A stretch of DNA of 35,848 nt, from contig JAQICA010000106.1 of the NCBI GenBank assembly GCA_027858775.1, positions 1-35,848 of the forward strand. Reading direction: 5' to 3'. Every line of letters starts with the position of its first letter. Positions within the stretch are counted from its first letter, which is position 1. The notes beneath the pieces are model-generated. The model was given only the letters and a program-made list of their open reading frames with translations. It was not told where the DNA came from and did no database searches. Shown in pieces: positions 9,381 to 18,015 of this stretch. Both the position numbers and the translations under genes were made by a program. The DNA is from Salinivirgaceae bacterium. Its GTDB lineage: Bacteria > Bacteroidota > Bacteroidia > Bacteroidales > Salinivirgaceae.

Positions 9381-9388
9381 TATTTTTG
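9381..9388 (+). promoter_or_regulatory. Putative -7 element for the S9 peptidase gene
   Basis: TATTTTTG fits the Bacteroidota -7 consensus TAnnTTTG and lies 21 bp before the chosen ATG at 9410. No good TTTG -33 element is at the usual distance, so this is tentative and would imply a very short leader. Confidence 0.35.
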
Positions 9389-9409
9389 GAAATAAAAAAA
9401 TTAAGAACA

Positions 9410-11566
9410 ATGCGTAAAATTTTAGTACTTTTTACTTTTATCAGTCTTGTAGTTACAGTTAGCACAACAGCACAAACTAAGACTTTTTCAATGGAAGATG
9501 CCGTAATAGGCTACACAAAAGGCCTTTATCCCGAAAGCATACGTGGAAAATGGCAACGACATTCGCCATATTTTATTTATAAAGAAGGAAATGCGATTAT
9601 TCAGCTTCATGCCAAAAACAATTCCGTTGAAGAGTTATTCAGCCTCAGTAGTATTAATAAAAAGCTAACAGCAATAAATGAAGACACACTGAAAAACCTA
9701 CCGTTTCCACAATGGATAAATGAGCATCGCTTTCTACTGAAAGCAGGGCAAAAATGTTTTATTATTGAGGCAACAAATTTAAACGTTCCCCATGTTATTG
9801 AGTTGGCAGAGAAAGATGCAAACATCGATTTCACGGAATTTGATGAAGAACTAAGAATAGCAGTAACAAACCAACACAGTTTATTTATTGTATCACCCGA
9901 TAAACGAACAGAGGTTGCTTCATCGGATTCCGACGAATTGGTTTACGGACAAGACGTGAGTAGAAGAGAATTTGGAATATCGAAAGGCACATTTTGGTCT
10001 CCCGATGCTCGTTATTTAGCCTATTTTGTAAAAGATAATAGTAAAGTAAAACAATATCCACTCGTAGATATTACTAAACGAGAAGCTGAACCAGACATGA
10101 TTCGCTACCCTATGGCCGGCATGGCAAGCGAACAAGTTTGGCTTGGTGTTTACAATATCGAAAACGGCAAGCATATTTACATAGAAAAAGATAATGCACA
10201 CACAGAGCAATACTTGACAAATATTACTTGGGGACCAGAGTCGAAATTTGTTTATATTCAAGTACTTAACCGTGAACAAAACCACATGAAGCTGAACAAG
10301 TACAATGCAACAACCGGAGACCTTGTAAAGACCCTTTTCGAAGAAAAGCATGAAAAGTACGTAGAACCTTATCATGCACTTGAGTTTGCAGACCAAAACA
10401 ACGACTCGTTTTTTTATCAGAGCAGGCGAAACGGTTATAACCACATTTACCACTACACAACTGAAGGCGAACTAATTCAACAAATTACGGATGGTCCGTG
10501 GGAAGTAACATCATTTTTAGGTTTCGACGAAAAAGGAAAGAATATTTTCTTTACCAGTACTGAGATCAGTCCCATTGAACGGCACACTTATAAAGTAAAT
10601 ATTTCAAAACCCAACAAGAAAATTCAGTTAACCGAAAAACCCGGCACACACAGAGTATCACTTTCAGATGATGGTCAATACATCTTCGACCGATTCCAAT
10701 CAACTGACGTACCCGGTATCATGCAAATAATATCTACCGCAAAAGGAAAAAAACATACTATTAAAACAGCGGACAACCCTCTTAATGATTACAAGTTGGG
10801 CGAGATGACAATAGGCACTATTAAAGCTGCCGATGACAGTACAGATCTATACTACCGTCTAATAAAGCCCATTGATTTTGATCCGGAAAAGAAATACCCG
10901 GCCATTGTTTATGTTTACGGCGGGCCTCATGCCCAGCTAATAAACAACACATGGTTGGGTGGCGCTCAAATGTGGCAACACTTTATGGCACAACAAGGAT
11001 ATGTTATGCTAACCGTTGATAACAGAGGATCGGCGAACCGTGGTCTCGAATTTGAAAATGTTATACATAACTATTGTGGAAAACACGAAATGGAAGACCA
11101 ACTGCGCGGAATAAAAATGCTTCAAAACCTTAGCTATGTAGATACGTCACGAATTGGGGTACATGGTTGGAGTTACGGCGGATTTATGACAACTTCACTC
11201 CTTACAAACCATCCGGACGTGTTTAAAGTTGGGGTTGCCGGCGGCCCTGTAATTGATTGGAAATACTACGAGATAATGTATGGAGAGCGTTACATGAGTG
11301 CTCCGGATAATAATCCCAACGGGTACGAAGCTACTAGTCTTTTAAAAATGGCTCCTAAACTAAAACGAAAACTTCTTATCATTCACGGCTACATTGACCC
11401 AACTGTTGTACCACAACATAGCTTGCAATTTGTAAGAGAATGTATAAAAAACAATATTCCGGTAGATTACTTTATGTACCCGAGAGCAGAGCACAATGTG
11501 CGCGGAAAAAATAGAATTCATTTAATGCAGAAAGTCACTGATTATTTTGATGATTATCTAAAATAA
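9410..11566 (+). CDS. Secreted prolyl oligopeptidase family S9 peptidase (DPP-IV-like)
   Basis: 718 residues from ATG 9410. The open frame runs back to 9104 but only this start gives a signal peptide (MRKILVLFTFISLVVTVSTTAQ). A beta-propeller (DPP-IV N-terminal domain) covers about 60-440, and the alpha/beta-hydrolase peptidase domain about 480-718. The catalytic triad is visible: Ser588 in GWSYGG, Asp663 in HGYIDPTVV, His695 in AEHNVRG. Such enzymes release dipeptides after Pro or Ala from the N-terminus of peptides in the periplasm or at the surface and feed peptide fermentation. A Glu pair for N-terminus recognition in DPP-IV is not securely located, so exact specificity is open. It is monocistronic, divergent from the lipoprotein operon and followed by a strong hairpin terminator. 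Confidence 0.92.
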   Translation: MRKILVLFTFISLVVTVSTTAQTKTFSMEDAVIGYTKGLYPESIRGKWQRHSPYFIYKEGNAIIQLHAKNNSVEELFSLSSINKKLTAINEDTLKNLPFPQWINEHRFLLKAGQKCFIIEATNLNVPHVIELAEKDANIDFTEFDEELRIAVTNQHSLFIVSPDKRTEVASSDSDELVYGQDVSRREFGISKGTFWSPDARYLAYFVKDNSKVKQYPLVDITKREAEPDMIRYPMAGMASEQVWLGVYNIENGKHIYIEKDNAHTEQYLTNITWGPESKFVYIQVLNREQNHMKLNKYNATTGDLVKTLFEEKHEKYVEPYHALEFADQNNDSFFYQSRRNGYNHIYHYTTEGELIQQITDGPWEVTSFLGFDEKGKNIFFTSTEISPIERHTYKVNISKPNKKIQLTEKPGTHRVSLSDDGQYIFDRFQSTDVPGIMQIISTAKGKKHTIKTADNPLNDYKLGEMTIGTIKAADDSTDLYYRLIKPIDFDPEKKYPAIVYVYGGPHAQLINNTWLGGAQMWQHFMAQQGYVMLTVDNRGSANRGLEFENVIHNYCGKHEMEDQLRGIKMLQNLSYVDTSRIGVHGWSYGGFMTTSLLTNHPDVFKVGVAGGPVIDWKYYEIMYGERYMSAPDNNPNGYEATSLLKMAPKLKRKLLIIHGYIDPTVVPQHSLQFVRECIKNNIPVDYFMYPRAEHNVRGKNRIHLMQKVTDYFDDYLK

Positions 11567-11589
11567 AAATCGCACAGAAAGTACACAAC

Positions 11590-11624
11590 AAAGGCGCCGA
11601 ATGATATTTTCATTCGGCGCCTTT
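11590..11624. terminator. Strong intrinsic (possibly bidirectional) terminator
   Basis: A perfect 15-bp stem AAAGGCGCCGAATGA (11590-11604) pairs with 11610-11624 around a 5-nt loop. The stem is A-rich at its 5' base and T-rich at its 3' side, with TAGTTTTATTT following, so it can act on both strands. It lies 23 bp after the S9 peptidase stop. Confidence 0.85.
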
Positions 11625-11628
11625 AGTT

Positions 11629-11787
11629 TTATTTAATGCTTGCCCGAAAAGTCCAATTTACTCACAATTAAAATAGTTTTTCAATTGTGTTCGTGAGCTA
11701 AAGGTTCTGCGTTACGCCCATTCTGAAAACAGTTATCCCGAGAATCGGGACGCCTTGATTTTCAGAAAGGCCAAGCCTTGAACTTTT
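11629..11787 (+). repeat. Dispersed structured intergenic repeat, copy A
   Basis: About 158 bp nearly identical to 35688-35843 (copy B), in the same orientation. Internal pairing: CACAATT 11663-11669 with AATTGTG 11683-11689; outer AAAGGTTC (11700-11707) with GAACTTTT (11780-11787, one G-U); TTCTGAAAA 11721-11729 with TTTTCAGAA 11759-11767; and a central hairpin TCCCGA-GAA-TCGGGA at 11736-11750. In copy B the central stem has different bases but is still paired. No open reading frame is present. It could be a transcribed structured RNA, a REP/MITE-like element, or a terminator-like module. It lies between convergent genes. Confidence 0.85.
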
Positions 11788-11794
11788 GGAATCA

Positions 11795-11825
11795 AGCACT
11801 CAGAAAAGCAGGTAGTTTTCGTGCT
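11795..11825. other. Hairpin just outside repeat copy A
   Basis: AGCAC then GAAAA (11795-11807) pairs with TTTTC then GTGCT (11816-11825) around a loop, with a 3-nt bulge on one side. It follows the repeat directly and may be part of the element in this copy. The right edge of the window prevents a check in copy B. The remaining 11826-12070 holds no gene that I can support. Confidence 0.5.
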
Positions 11826-12070
11826 GGCACTATTTAATTGTGTAGCAAAAAGTTCATGAATAATGAGCACGATTCATCGTTTAGAATAACAAAATAATAG
11901 TACAAAATCCTGATATCATATCACTCACAATACTTCGGGCAAGTAGTAATTGTTTTCTTTTTTAGCCTGTCAAAAAATGGTTGTGCGACAGATATTCCAT
12001 AATCATTTTTCATGGCGGGTAAAAAAGAAAAAATCATAACTTTAATCCTGGAAATATGCGAGACTGGACA

Positions 12071-12787
12071 CTATTTTTCAAATTTAACAAACTGCGAGGA
12101 ATATTCACGTTTTAACTTTTTTAACAAGTCCAATGATACATCACCGGTATAGATCCGCACCATCTCATGAACCTTAAAATTTTCATAGTAGTAGGCTACT
12201 GCAGCATCATAATCAATAATATCAACATTTAATGCCACTTGTTTGGCCGTCTTTTCAAATTGCTCAAGGCCGGGATGATAATCAATACTAAAATAGCCAA
12301 AAAAAGCATCAACTTTATCGAGATAAAAACCTTCTTCGAGTTCTTCCAACCTGAAAAACTTTTTTATACGTATGAGTGCGCGCTCAACATATTTGTAGCG
12401 TCTAGTAAATCGGTGAAAACGTACACCTTCAAGAATAAAAAGCTCCTGAATAATTCTAATTTTCCTATAATCTTCTACACGACGCACCCTGATTGCATGA
12501 TACGTTTCATCGAAAAAAGTAATGGTTGCCAATGTGGAGTGAAAGTGTTCGCCATAAGCTTCAAGAACACGTTCCTTCATGTCAAGAAAATCGTCCATAT
12601 GCATGTAATCATCAATTACAAGATATACGTACAATGGTATTGTTTGACTTTTGTGGGAACTGTAGTAGCCGGGAAAAGGCTCGGGGCATTCATAAGCCAG
12701 TGTATTTTTCAACACTGCATCGTCTTGAATCAAACGCAGAGGTTCAATTTTTTTCAGACTTCCGTAACGTTCAATAATTTTTTCCAT
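12071..12787 (-). CDS. Conserved hypothetical protein, likely cytoplasmic
   Basis: 238 residues; I do not recognise the family. No signal peptide or membrane helix is evident. The protein is rich in aromatic and charged residues: YVYLVIDDYMHMDDFLDM in the first third, a very basic central segment around RFHRFTRRYKYVERALIRIKK (split by aromatic residues), and an acidic/aromatic C-terminal third ending in SSQFVKFEK. The length, codon use and open frame support a real gene. It starts 67 bp after the end of the M23 peptidase gene on the same strand, so the two may be co-transcribed. The opposite strand has a 187-residue open frame, but this is a shadow with an unlikely composition (Cys/Phe/His-rich). 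Confidence 0.72.
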   Translation of the reverse strand: MEKIIERYGSLKKIEPLRLIQDDAVLKNTLAYECPEPFPGYYSSHKSQTIPLYVYLVIDDYMHMDDFLDMKERVLEAYGEHFHSTLATITFFDETYHAIRVRRVEDYRKIRIIQELFILEGVRFHRFTRRYKYVERALIRIKKFFRLEELEEGFYLDKVDAFFGYFSIDYHPGLEQFEKTAKQVALNVDIIDYDAAVAYYYENFKVHEMVRIYTGDVSLDLLKKLKREYSSQFVKFEK

Positions 12788-12854
12788 ACACTATTTAGTT
12801 AGCGAAAGATGGTGTATGAATGTACGTAGATTGTTTTAAAGATGTTTAACTAAC

Positions 12855-13787
12855 CTATTTCGAAACAATCACTTCATACTCCTCATCTTTCAGGTCATCG
12901 ATGTAAAAGTATAACGGATTTTGGGTACGATTGTTCTTTCGTATCTCATAATGTAAGTGCGGTCCTGTTGACACCCCCGTGCTACCTGAATACCCGAGTA
13001 ACTGACCGCGTTTAAGTGTATCGCCACGCTTTACGATAAAGCGATTAAGGTGCCCGTAAATCGACTCATACCCATATCCGTGGTTAATTCTCACTACTTT
13101 TCCATAACCACTGGCATAATGGGCTGTTTTTACTATACCATCACCGGTAGCGTAAACAGGCGACCCGATAGATGCTGCATAGTCGACTCCATGATGTGTT
13201 TTCCAACGTTTGTAAACCGGATGAAAACGTCTGCCGTAGTATGATGAAATAAATATCTCATCTTCACGTTTAATTGGCCTAATTCCAGGTTTTGCTGCAT
13301 AAAAGCCCTCAATAAATGTTACCATTTCCTCCACATCATCGAAGGATTTTTGTTGCATTTGGACATGTCCATTCAATTTATCGAGGTTACGAAAAACTTT
13401 TACAATGTCGTCTGATTTTGGAATACCAGCAAATGAACGATACCGATCTGTACCTCCAAATCCGGCCTCTCTAATTGTTTTAGGTAACGGCTTAATTTCT
13501 ACAAACGGACGGTATATTACGTCATCATTTTCCTCAATATCAGCTAATGTATCGTTTAGTGCCTGAATATGTCCAGAATATGATATTATTTCTTGCACAT
13601 ATTTTTCGTTAGATTTCTTTAAAATAAGCTCGTGTGGAGTGTATCCATATTTGGTTAGTAACAAAAAAGATAAAATGGAAAGTACAACCAGCCCCAGAAA
13701 AATTTTAGAAATACGCTTAAACATTATTTGTGGCGTACTTATAAGTGGCTTATATGTTAGTGTGTTTGTATCTAAATAATATTTCAT
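12855..13787 (-). CDS. M23-family peptidase (LytM/NlpD-like), membrane-anchored
   Basis: 310 residues. The N-terminus MKYYLDTNTLTYKPL resembles the short cytoplasmic 'KYxxNxxTLxYE' lead seen in Bacteroidota M23 proteins, which is why I keep ATG 13787 rather than ATG 13724. One membrane helix follows (about 27-45), then a helical linker, then the M23 domain (about 190-295) with zinc motif HHGVD (His198, Asp202) and HLHYE (His277, His279). It probably cleaves peptide cross-links in peptidoglycan in the periplasm during growth or division. All four metal/catalytic residues are present, so it is probably an active enzyme rather than a degenerate activator. A good promoter lies upstream. Confidence 0.93.
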   Translation of the reverse strand: MKYYLDTNTLTYKPLISTPQIMFKRISKIFLGLVVLSILSFLLLTKYGYTPHELILKKSNEKYVQEIISYSGHIQALNDTLADIEENDDVIYRPFVEIKPLPKTIREAGFGGTDRYRSFAGIPKSDDIVKVFRNLDKLNGHVQMQQKSFDDVEEMVTFIEGFYAAKPGIRPIKREDEIFISSYYGRRFHPVYKRWKTHHGVDYAASIGSPVYATGDGIVKTAHYASGYGKVVRINHGYGYESIYGHLNRFIVKRGDTLKRGQLLGYSGSTGVSTGPHLHYEIRKNNRTQNPLYFYIDDLKDEEYEVIVSK

Positions 13788-14879
13788 TTCTTTCGGTATA
13801 AAACGATTTAATATCTGCTAATCAAGTCAATACTGAGTCTTCCCTATCTCATTACAATTGACAGTAGACAAATTTACAAACAAAATGTTAAGAACAAAAT
13901 ATTTTTCTTTTGTTTTGACTATTACACCTACATTTTAGGTAAATCTACTTATTTCAGTTATTAATTGCTAGGTCAAAGTTTATCGACTCCTATGCTATTA
14001 ACAAATAGCATTTGTAAATGTTGCCATTCTTAAAAATAAGTTCTATACGTTATCAGTACTCATTTATCAGATGTTAGTGGTTGTTCGCATCAAAAGCCTT
14101 CCTATTTGCAGTAACCCAATAAACACTAAATAGTTAATTACACCTATGGGGAAGCTTGAATGGGTTTTGTTGAATTTAAAGGAAGAATTAATCTAATTAT
14201 AACCACAACTGACCTATTTAGCCAAAGCTTAGGGTGGTTTAATACAGAACTTTATTAATTGTAAATTAAGTTAAAAACAGGAGTAAAACAACCTATTTAA
14301 AACAACATTCAAATAAATGTATTTAATTCTAATTTTATAACAAACAAACGATTAAATTGATAAATCCTTATGAGGTATTTGCACAACAATAATATATGGA
14401 AAGGGTCATCAGATAGATAAAAATACTCCACTGGTATTCCTTATCTGCTTTAATGAATGATTTGTTTTGTTTTGTTTGTATTTCAGGGTTGAATCAAAGC
14501 AAAACACAAGATTACCAGCAAAATCAATCGTTTGGAAATTATAAAACGAACAAACCCAAAACGAAAAATATACTTTGCAGGCAATCCCAACTGTCAAGTT
14601 AAGCATGCTCTTACGAACCAAGTATGAATATTTTCATGTTTATCTGCGTTAAAAAATGATTACAGAGCGTGGTATGCATACATTTTTTCTTGCTAAAAAC
14701 GAAAATATCTGCAACTTATCAGACATTGCAGGACATGAGTACCAAAAGGAAGAAAAAATCTACATCCGGCTATTTGTGCGCGAAAAAAACTCCAATAACT
14801 ACGTTATCTTCATTTTGAAAACGGTTCTTGAAGTTTTTTTACTGCACACAACTATAAAAGATGCGGTTTCTTAGATTCC
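13788..14879. other. About 1.1 kb AT-rich intergenic region without a convincing gene
   Basis: Apart from the promoter at its left end, it holds an 8-bp perfect stem ATGCTATT/AATAGCAT (13992-14011, loop AACA) with no T run, and a short TTTTG microsatellite at about 14458-14478. Two open frames of about 70 codons (14409-14621 minus, 14656-14874 plus) show no signal peptide, domain or conserved motif. No RNA gene fold was recognised. It may be decayed sequence or hold an unrecognised small RNA. Confidence 0.5.
13869..13898 (-). promoter_or_regulatory. Putative sigma-ABfr-type promoter for the M23 peptidase gene
   Basis: On the minus strand a TTTG (13895-13898) is followed after 18 bp by TAAATTTG (13869-13876) and then T, matching TTTG-N18/19-TAnnTTTGY. 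It predicts a start near 13862 and a leader of about 75 nt before ATG 13787. This is one of the best promoter matches in the window. Confidence 0.6.
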
Positions 14880-15959
14880 TTATTTATATTCTTTTACTTC
14901 AATATCGCCAACCAGCGCATATAACGCATTAGTGGCCAGAGCTTTCATTTCATCTTCGCCAGCATAAACCACAAGTGGTGCAATAAATCCAACCATATCG
15001 CGCACGTAGTTTACGAGGTCTTTATTGTGAGCAATACCTCCTGTAAGAATAATTGCATCTACTTCACCCTTGAGCGCCGCTGACATTTCTCCTACAGCTT
15101 TGCCAATTTGGTAACACATGGCATTTTGAATTAATTGAGCTTTTTTATCGCCATTTTGTGCAGCCTTTTCTACTGTATAAGCGTCGTTGGTATCGAGGTA
15201 TGCAACCAATCCGCCTTTGCCTTTAATCATTTTCTTCACTTCGTCGAGCGTATAATCTCCGCTAAAACAAAGATTTGCAAGATCGCCAGCGGGCAGTGTT
15301 CCTGTGCGTTCAGGTGAAAATGGGCCTTCGCCGTCCAGTGCATTATTCACATCAATAACACGTCCTTTTTGATGTGCACCAACAGAAATACCTCCTCCTA
15401 AGTGAGCCACAATAAAGTTAAGGTCGTTATAACGTTTATTCATGGAACGGGCATGTACCCGGGCAATGGCTTTCTGGTTTAGTGCATGAAAAATTGATTT
15501 CCGCTCAAATTTCGGATGACCGGAAAACCTTGCCACATCCTGCAATTCATCTACCACTACAGGATCAGCAATAAATGCTTTTGCTCCTTTAACATCCTTT
15601 GCAATATCGTAGGCAATTAATGCACCAAGGTTTGATGCATGCTCGCCACGCTCTGCTTTTTTCAGATCTTTAAGCATTTTATTGTTTACACTGTAGCAAC
15701 CACCTTCCACGGGTTTAATAAGGCCTCCACGGCCGACAACGGCGTGCAATGAATCAATTTCTATTTCGGCTGATTTTAGTTCTTCGAGAATAATATCTTT
15801 CCGAAACTCAAACTCATCGGCTACATTTTGATATTTTTCCAATGCTTCTGTTTTATGACGAAGTGTCTTCAGAAACAATGATTTATCATTTTCAAATACA
15901 GCTATTTTTGTGGATGTAGATCCGGGGTTAATAGCTAAAATACGATAACAACAGTCCAT
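14880..15959 (-). CDS. buk: Butyrate kinase
   Basis: 359 residues, the usual length for Buk. It belongs to the acetate/propionate/butyrate kinase (ASKHA) family: phosphate-binding NPGSTSTKIAVF near the N-terminus, VAHLGGGISVGAH in the centre, ILTGGIAHN near the C-terminus, and the Buk-like ADPVVVDE and RTGTLPAGDL. It transfers phosphate from butyryl-phosphate (or branched-chain acyl-phosphates) to ADP, giving ATP and the free acid, in the cytoplasm. It starts 16 bp after ptb-like 1 and is surely its partner. It is last in the minus-strand fermentation cluster; no clean terminator is visible after it. Confidence 0.96.
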   Translation of the reverse strand: MDCCYRILAINPGSTSTKIAVFENDKSLFLKTLRHKTEALEKYQNVADEFEFRKDIILEELKSAEIEIDSLHAVVGRGGLIKPVEGGCYSVNNKMLKDLKKAERGEHASNLGALIAYDIAKDVKGAKAFIADPVVVDELQDVARFSGHPKFERKSIFHALNQKAIARVHARSMNKRYNDLNFIVAHLGGGISVGAHQKGRVIDVNNALDGEGPFSPERTGTLPAGDLANLCFSGDYTLDEVKKMIKGKGGLVAYLDTNDAYTVEKAAQNGDKKAQLIQNAMCYQIGKAVGEMSAALKGEVDAIILTGGIAHNKDLVNYVRDMVGFIAPLVVYAGEDEMKALATNALYALVGDIEVKEYK

Positions 15960-15975
15960 AATTTATAGTTTTGTA

Positions 15976-16890
15976 TTAGTTTTCACTCATTAAACAAGAT
16001 AAAGCAACACAATAAAACTTCGATTTGGGGCTTTCGCTGCGCGACATAACAACCACAGGTTTTTCGGTGCCCTGAATAAGTCCTGCCAACTCTCCGCCAG
16101 CAAATAGCATGAGCCCCTTATAAAAGCTATTACAAGCTTCAAGCGTGGGAAATAAAAGCACATCGGCATCTCCACCAACAGGTGTTTCAACACCTTTAAT
16201 TCTAACGCTTTCCGGATCGCACGCCAAAAATACATCCAACGGGCCATCTACAATACACTTTTCAGTTTGGCCGCGTTGAGCCATTTTGCTTATCATTGCA
16301 TAGTCAATGCTATTTGGGAAAGCTTCGCTCACTTTTTCCGATGCCCCGATAAGTGCCACTTTCGGCATTTCGATACCAAATCGTTTAGCCATACGAACAC
16401 TGTAATTAAGCATTGCTACTTTTTGTTTCATATCGGGAAAAGGTAAAACGGCGGTATCAGTAACAAAAAGCAATTTGTGATATTTCGGCATCTCGATGGC
16501 GCAAACATAACTCATAACTGCCTTGGGTGGTAATAATCCTTCCTTTTTATCAAGCACTGCTTTAAGAAACTTATCAGTACCCACCAGGCCTTTCATCAGC
16601 ACATCGGCCTCATCGGTTTTCACCAATGTTCTGGCATAGTTGGTAGCTTCTGTTTCGTCTGCAATGTCGATAATGGTGAAAATGGAAGGATCAATTTGTT
16701 GATTTTTTGCGGCTATTTCAATTTCATTTTTCGGCCCAACCATTATGGCCTCGGCAAAACCCATTTCCACAGCTTTAGCAAGGGCACCTATAGTGTTTGT
16801 ATCTTGTGCATTGGCAACAGCAATGCGTTTTTTCAAACCTGTTTTTTGTAAATGCTCAACCATTTGGTCAAGGCTTTTCATTGGCTTCAT
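15976..16890 (-). CDS. ptb: Phosphate butyryltransferase-like enzyme 1
   Basis: 304 residues of the phosphate acetyl/butyryltransferase fold, at the length of Ptb (about 300) and shorter than Pta. Family blocks include DVLMKGLVGTDKFLKAVLDK, KLLFVTDTAVLPFPD, PKVALIGASEKV, and GGDADVLLFPTLEACNSFYKG. It swaps CoA for phosphate on butyryl-CoA or branched acyl-CoA to give acyl-phosphate for Buk, 16 bp downstream. ATG 16881 (MKSLDQM) is a possible alternative start. It is homologous to the neighbour at 17028-17930 but clearly diverged, so the pair is an old duplication. A terminator-like hairpin between the two suggests separate control. Confidence 0.92.
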   Translation of the reverse strand: MKPMKSLDQMVEHLQKTGLKKRIAVANAQDTNTIGALAKAVEMGFAEAIMVGPKNEIEIAAKNQQIDPSIFTIIDIADETEATNYARTLVKTDEADVLMKGLVGTDKFLKAVLDKKEGLLPPKAVMSYVCAIEMPKYHKLLFVTDTAVLPFPDMKQKVAMLNYSVRMAKRFGIEMPKVALIGASEKVSEAFPNSIDYAMISKMAQRGQTEKCIVDGPLDVFLACDPESVRIKGVETPVGGDADVLLFPTLEACNSFYKGLMLFAGGELAGLIQGTEKPVVVMSRSESPKSKFYCVALSCLMSEN

Positions 16891-16962
16891 AAGCTGAAAT
16901 TTTTAGTGCGTAAATCGATCACAATATTAATATAATGGAATGCCAACCGATAGAATAAATTT

Positions 16963-17005
16963 AAAAAAACAAGGATTCCCACTTTATCGGGACAATCCTT
17001 GTTTT
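16963..17005 (-). terminator. Intrinsic terminator between the two ptb-like genes
   Basis: On the minus strand, after the stop of ptb-like 2, AAAACAAGGATT pairs with its complement (16966-16977 with 16994-17005), extended by TCCC/GGGA (16977-16980 with 16989-16992) across a one-base bulge, and followed by a run of seven T. It is a classic rho-independent shape inside the gene cluster, so ptb-like 1 and buk may be expressed at a lower level or from their own promoter. Confidence 0.82.
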
Positions 17006-17027
17006 GTAACTTATTATCTTTCAATTA

Positions 17028-17930
17028 CTAATTGGCCATTAATGCAGCCAATGCAATTGAGTACAATTTAGTTTGTGTACTATCTCCTCTCGATGAAAGC
17101 ACAGCCGGTACTTTTGCTCCTGCCACTACAGCTCCCAACTCCGAATCGGAAAGTTTGGTGCTTGTTTTATAGAACACGTTTCCGGCCTCAATATTCGGGA
17201 AGAGCAGGCAATCTGCATCGCCGGCTACTTCGCTTTCGATTTTCTTTACCTTGGCCGATTCTTCGTCTACAGCCAAATCAAGAGCTAATGGTCCTTCTAC
17301 AAAAGCTCCCTTTATTTGTCCTCGATCTGCCATTTTTGACAGAATAGTAGCATCGGCAGAAGCCGACAAGCCTGGCATTACCTGCTCAGAAGCGGCTATT
17401 ACAGCAACTTTTGGCTTTTCAATCCCCAATGACCTGGCTGCATGCACAAGGTAATTGGTGATGGCAATTTTTTGTTTAAGATCAGGTTGCGGAATAACAG
17501 CAACATCGCCAACAACAAGTAGCTTATGGTATTTTGGATTTTCAATTACGGTAACATGACTGAGAATACCTTTTGGAGGTAACAAACCGAACTCTTTATT
17601 TAAAATAGCCCGCATGTACTTATCGGTACTCAACAAACCTTTCATTAGCACATCGCCCTTTCCTGTAGCAACCATCTCAACTGATTTTGCAGCGGCCTCT
17701 ACATCTGTTGAAGCATGTACGATTTCAAATTTGTTAATATCTATACCTTCGTGGTCGCATGTTTCTTTTATTACGTCCTTATCTCCTACTAAAACACCTT
17801 CAATCAATCCTTTATCGATGGCCATACTAACGGCTTGAATTGTATGAGAATCGTTAGCCCATGCGGCTACCAACTTCTTTTTTGCCTTATTGTTTAAGGC
17901 TTCGAACATTTGCTCGAGCTTTGTAATCAT
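17028..17930 (-). CDS. Phosphate butyryltransferase-like enzyme 2
   Basis: 300 residues, the same fold and length as Ptb: DVLMKGLLSTDKYMRAILNK, KLLVVGDVAVIPQPD, PKVAVIAASEQV and GDADCLLFPNIEAGNVFYK are all present. It lies between ackA and the ptb-buk pair. Conserved blocks match the neighbour paralogue in order, but many positions differ, including the C-terminal third. It may use a different acyl-CoA (for example isobutyryl-, isovaleryl- or propionyl-CoA), or act in the assimilating direction. The sequence alone cannot tell which of the two is the true butyryl enzyme. It is 85 bp downstream of ackA and is followed by a terminator. Confidence 0.9.
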   Translation of the reverse strand: MITKLEQMFEALNNKAKKKLVAAWANDSHTIQAVSMAIDKGLIEGVLVGDKDVIKETCDHEGIDINKFEIVHASTDVEAAAKSVEMVATGKGDVLMKGLLSTDKYMRAILNKEFGLLPPKGILSHVTVIENPKYHKLLVVGDVAVIPQPDLKQKIAITNYLVHAARSLGIEKPKVAVIAASEQVMPGLSASADATILSKMADRGQIKGAFVEGPLALDLAVDEESAKVKKIESEVAGDADCLLFPNIEAGNVFYKTSTKLSDSELGAVVAGAKVPAVLSSRGDSTQTKLYSIALAALMAN

Positions 17931-18015
17931 TTTATTTCGTTTTTCGTTTTCGTATTTTCACTCCATCCGTTATCGGATTGGTTGATTTTACAAAAAATAT
18001 TTTACTAAAAAGGAA

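Noticed and set aside
11629-11787. Repeat as an integron attC site or CRISPR unit
   Set aside because: No RYYYAAC/GTTRRRY core pairs and no regularly spaced array; copies are single and dispersed.
12239-12802. 187-codon open frame opposite the hypothetical protein gene
   Set aside because: Antisense shadow, rich in Cys, Phe, Ile and His with no domain; the minus-strand frame has normal protein composition.
14409-14621. 70-codon open frame on the minus strand
   Set aside because: Composition is Phe/Lys/Asn-rich as expected of AT-rich non-coding DNA, with no neighbouring promoter or recognisable feature.
14656-14874. 72-codon open frame on the plus strand before buk
   Set aside because: No recognisable fold or conserved motif; its end abuts the buk stop on the other strand. 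A real small gene cannot be fully excluded.
17965-17978. Small ATCCG/CGGAT hairpin between ackA and ptb-like 2
   Set aside because: Only 5 bp with no T run; too weak to call a terminator.
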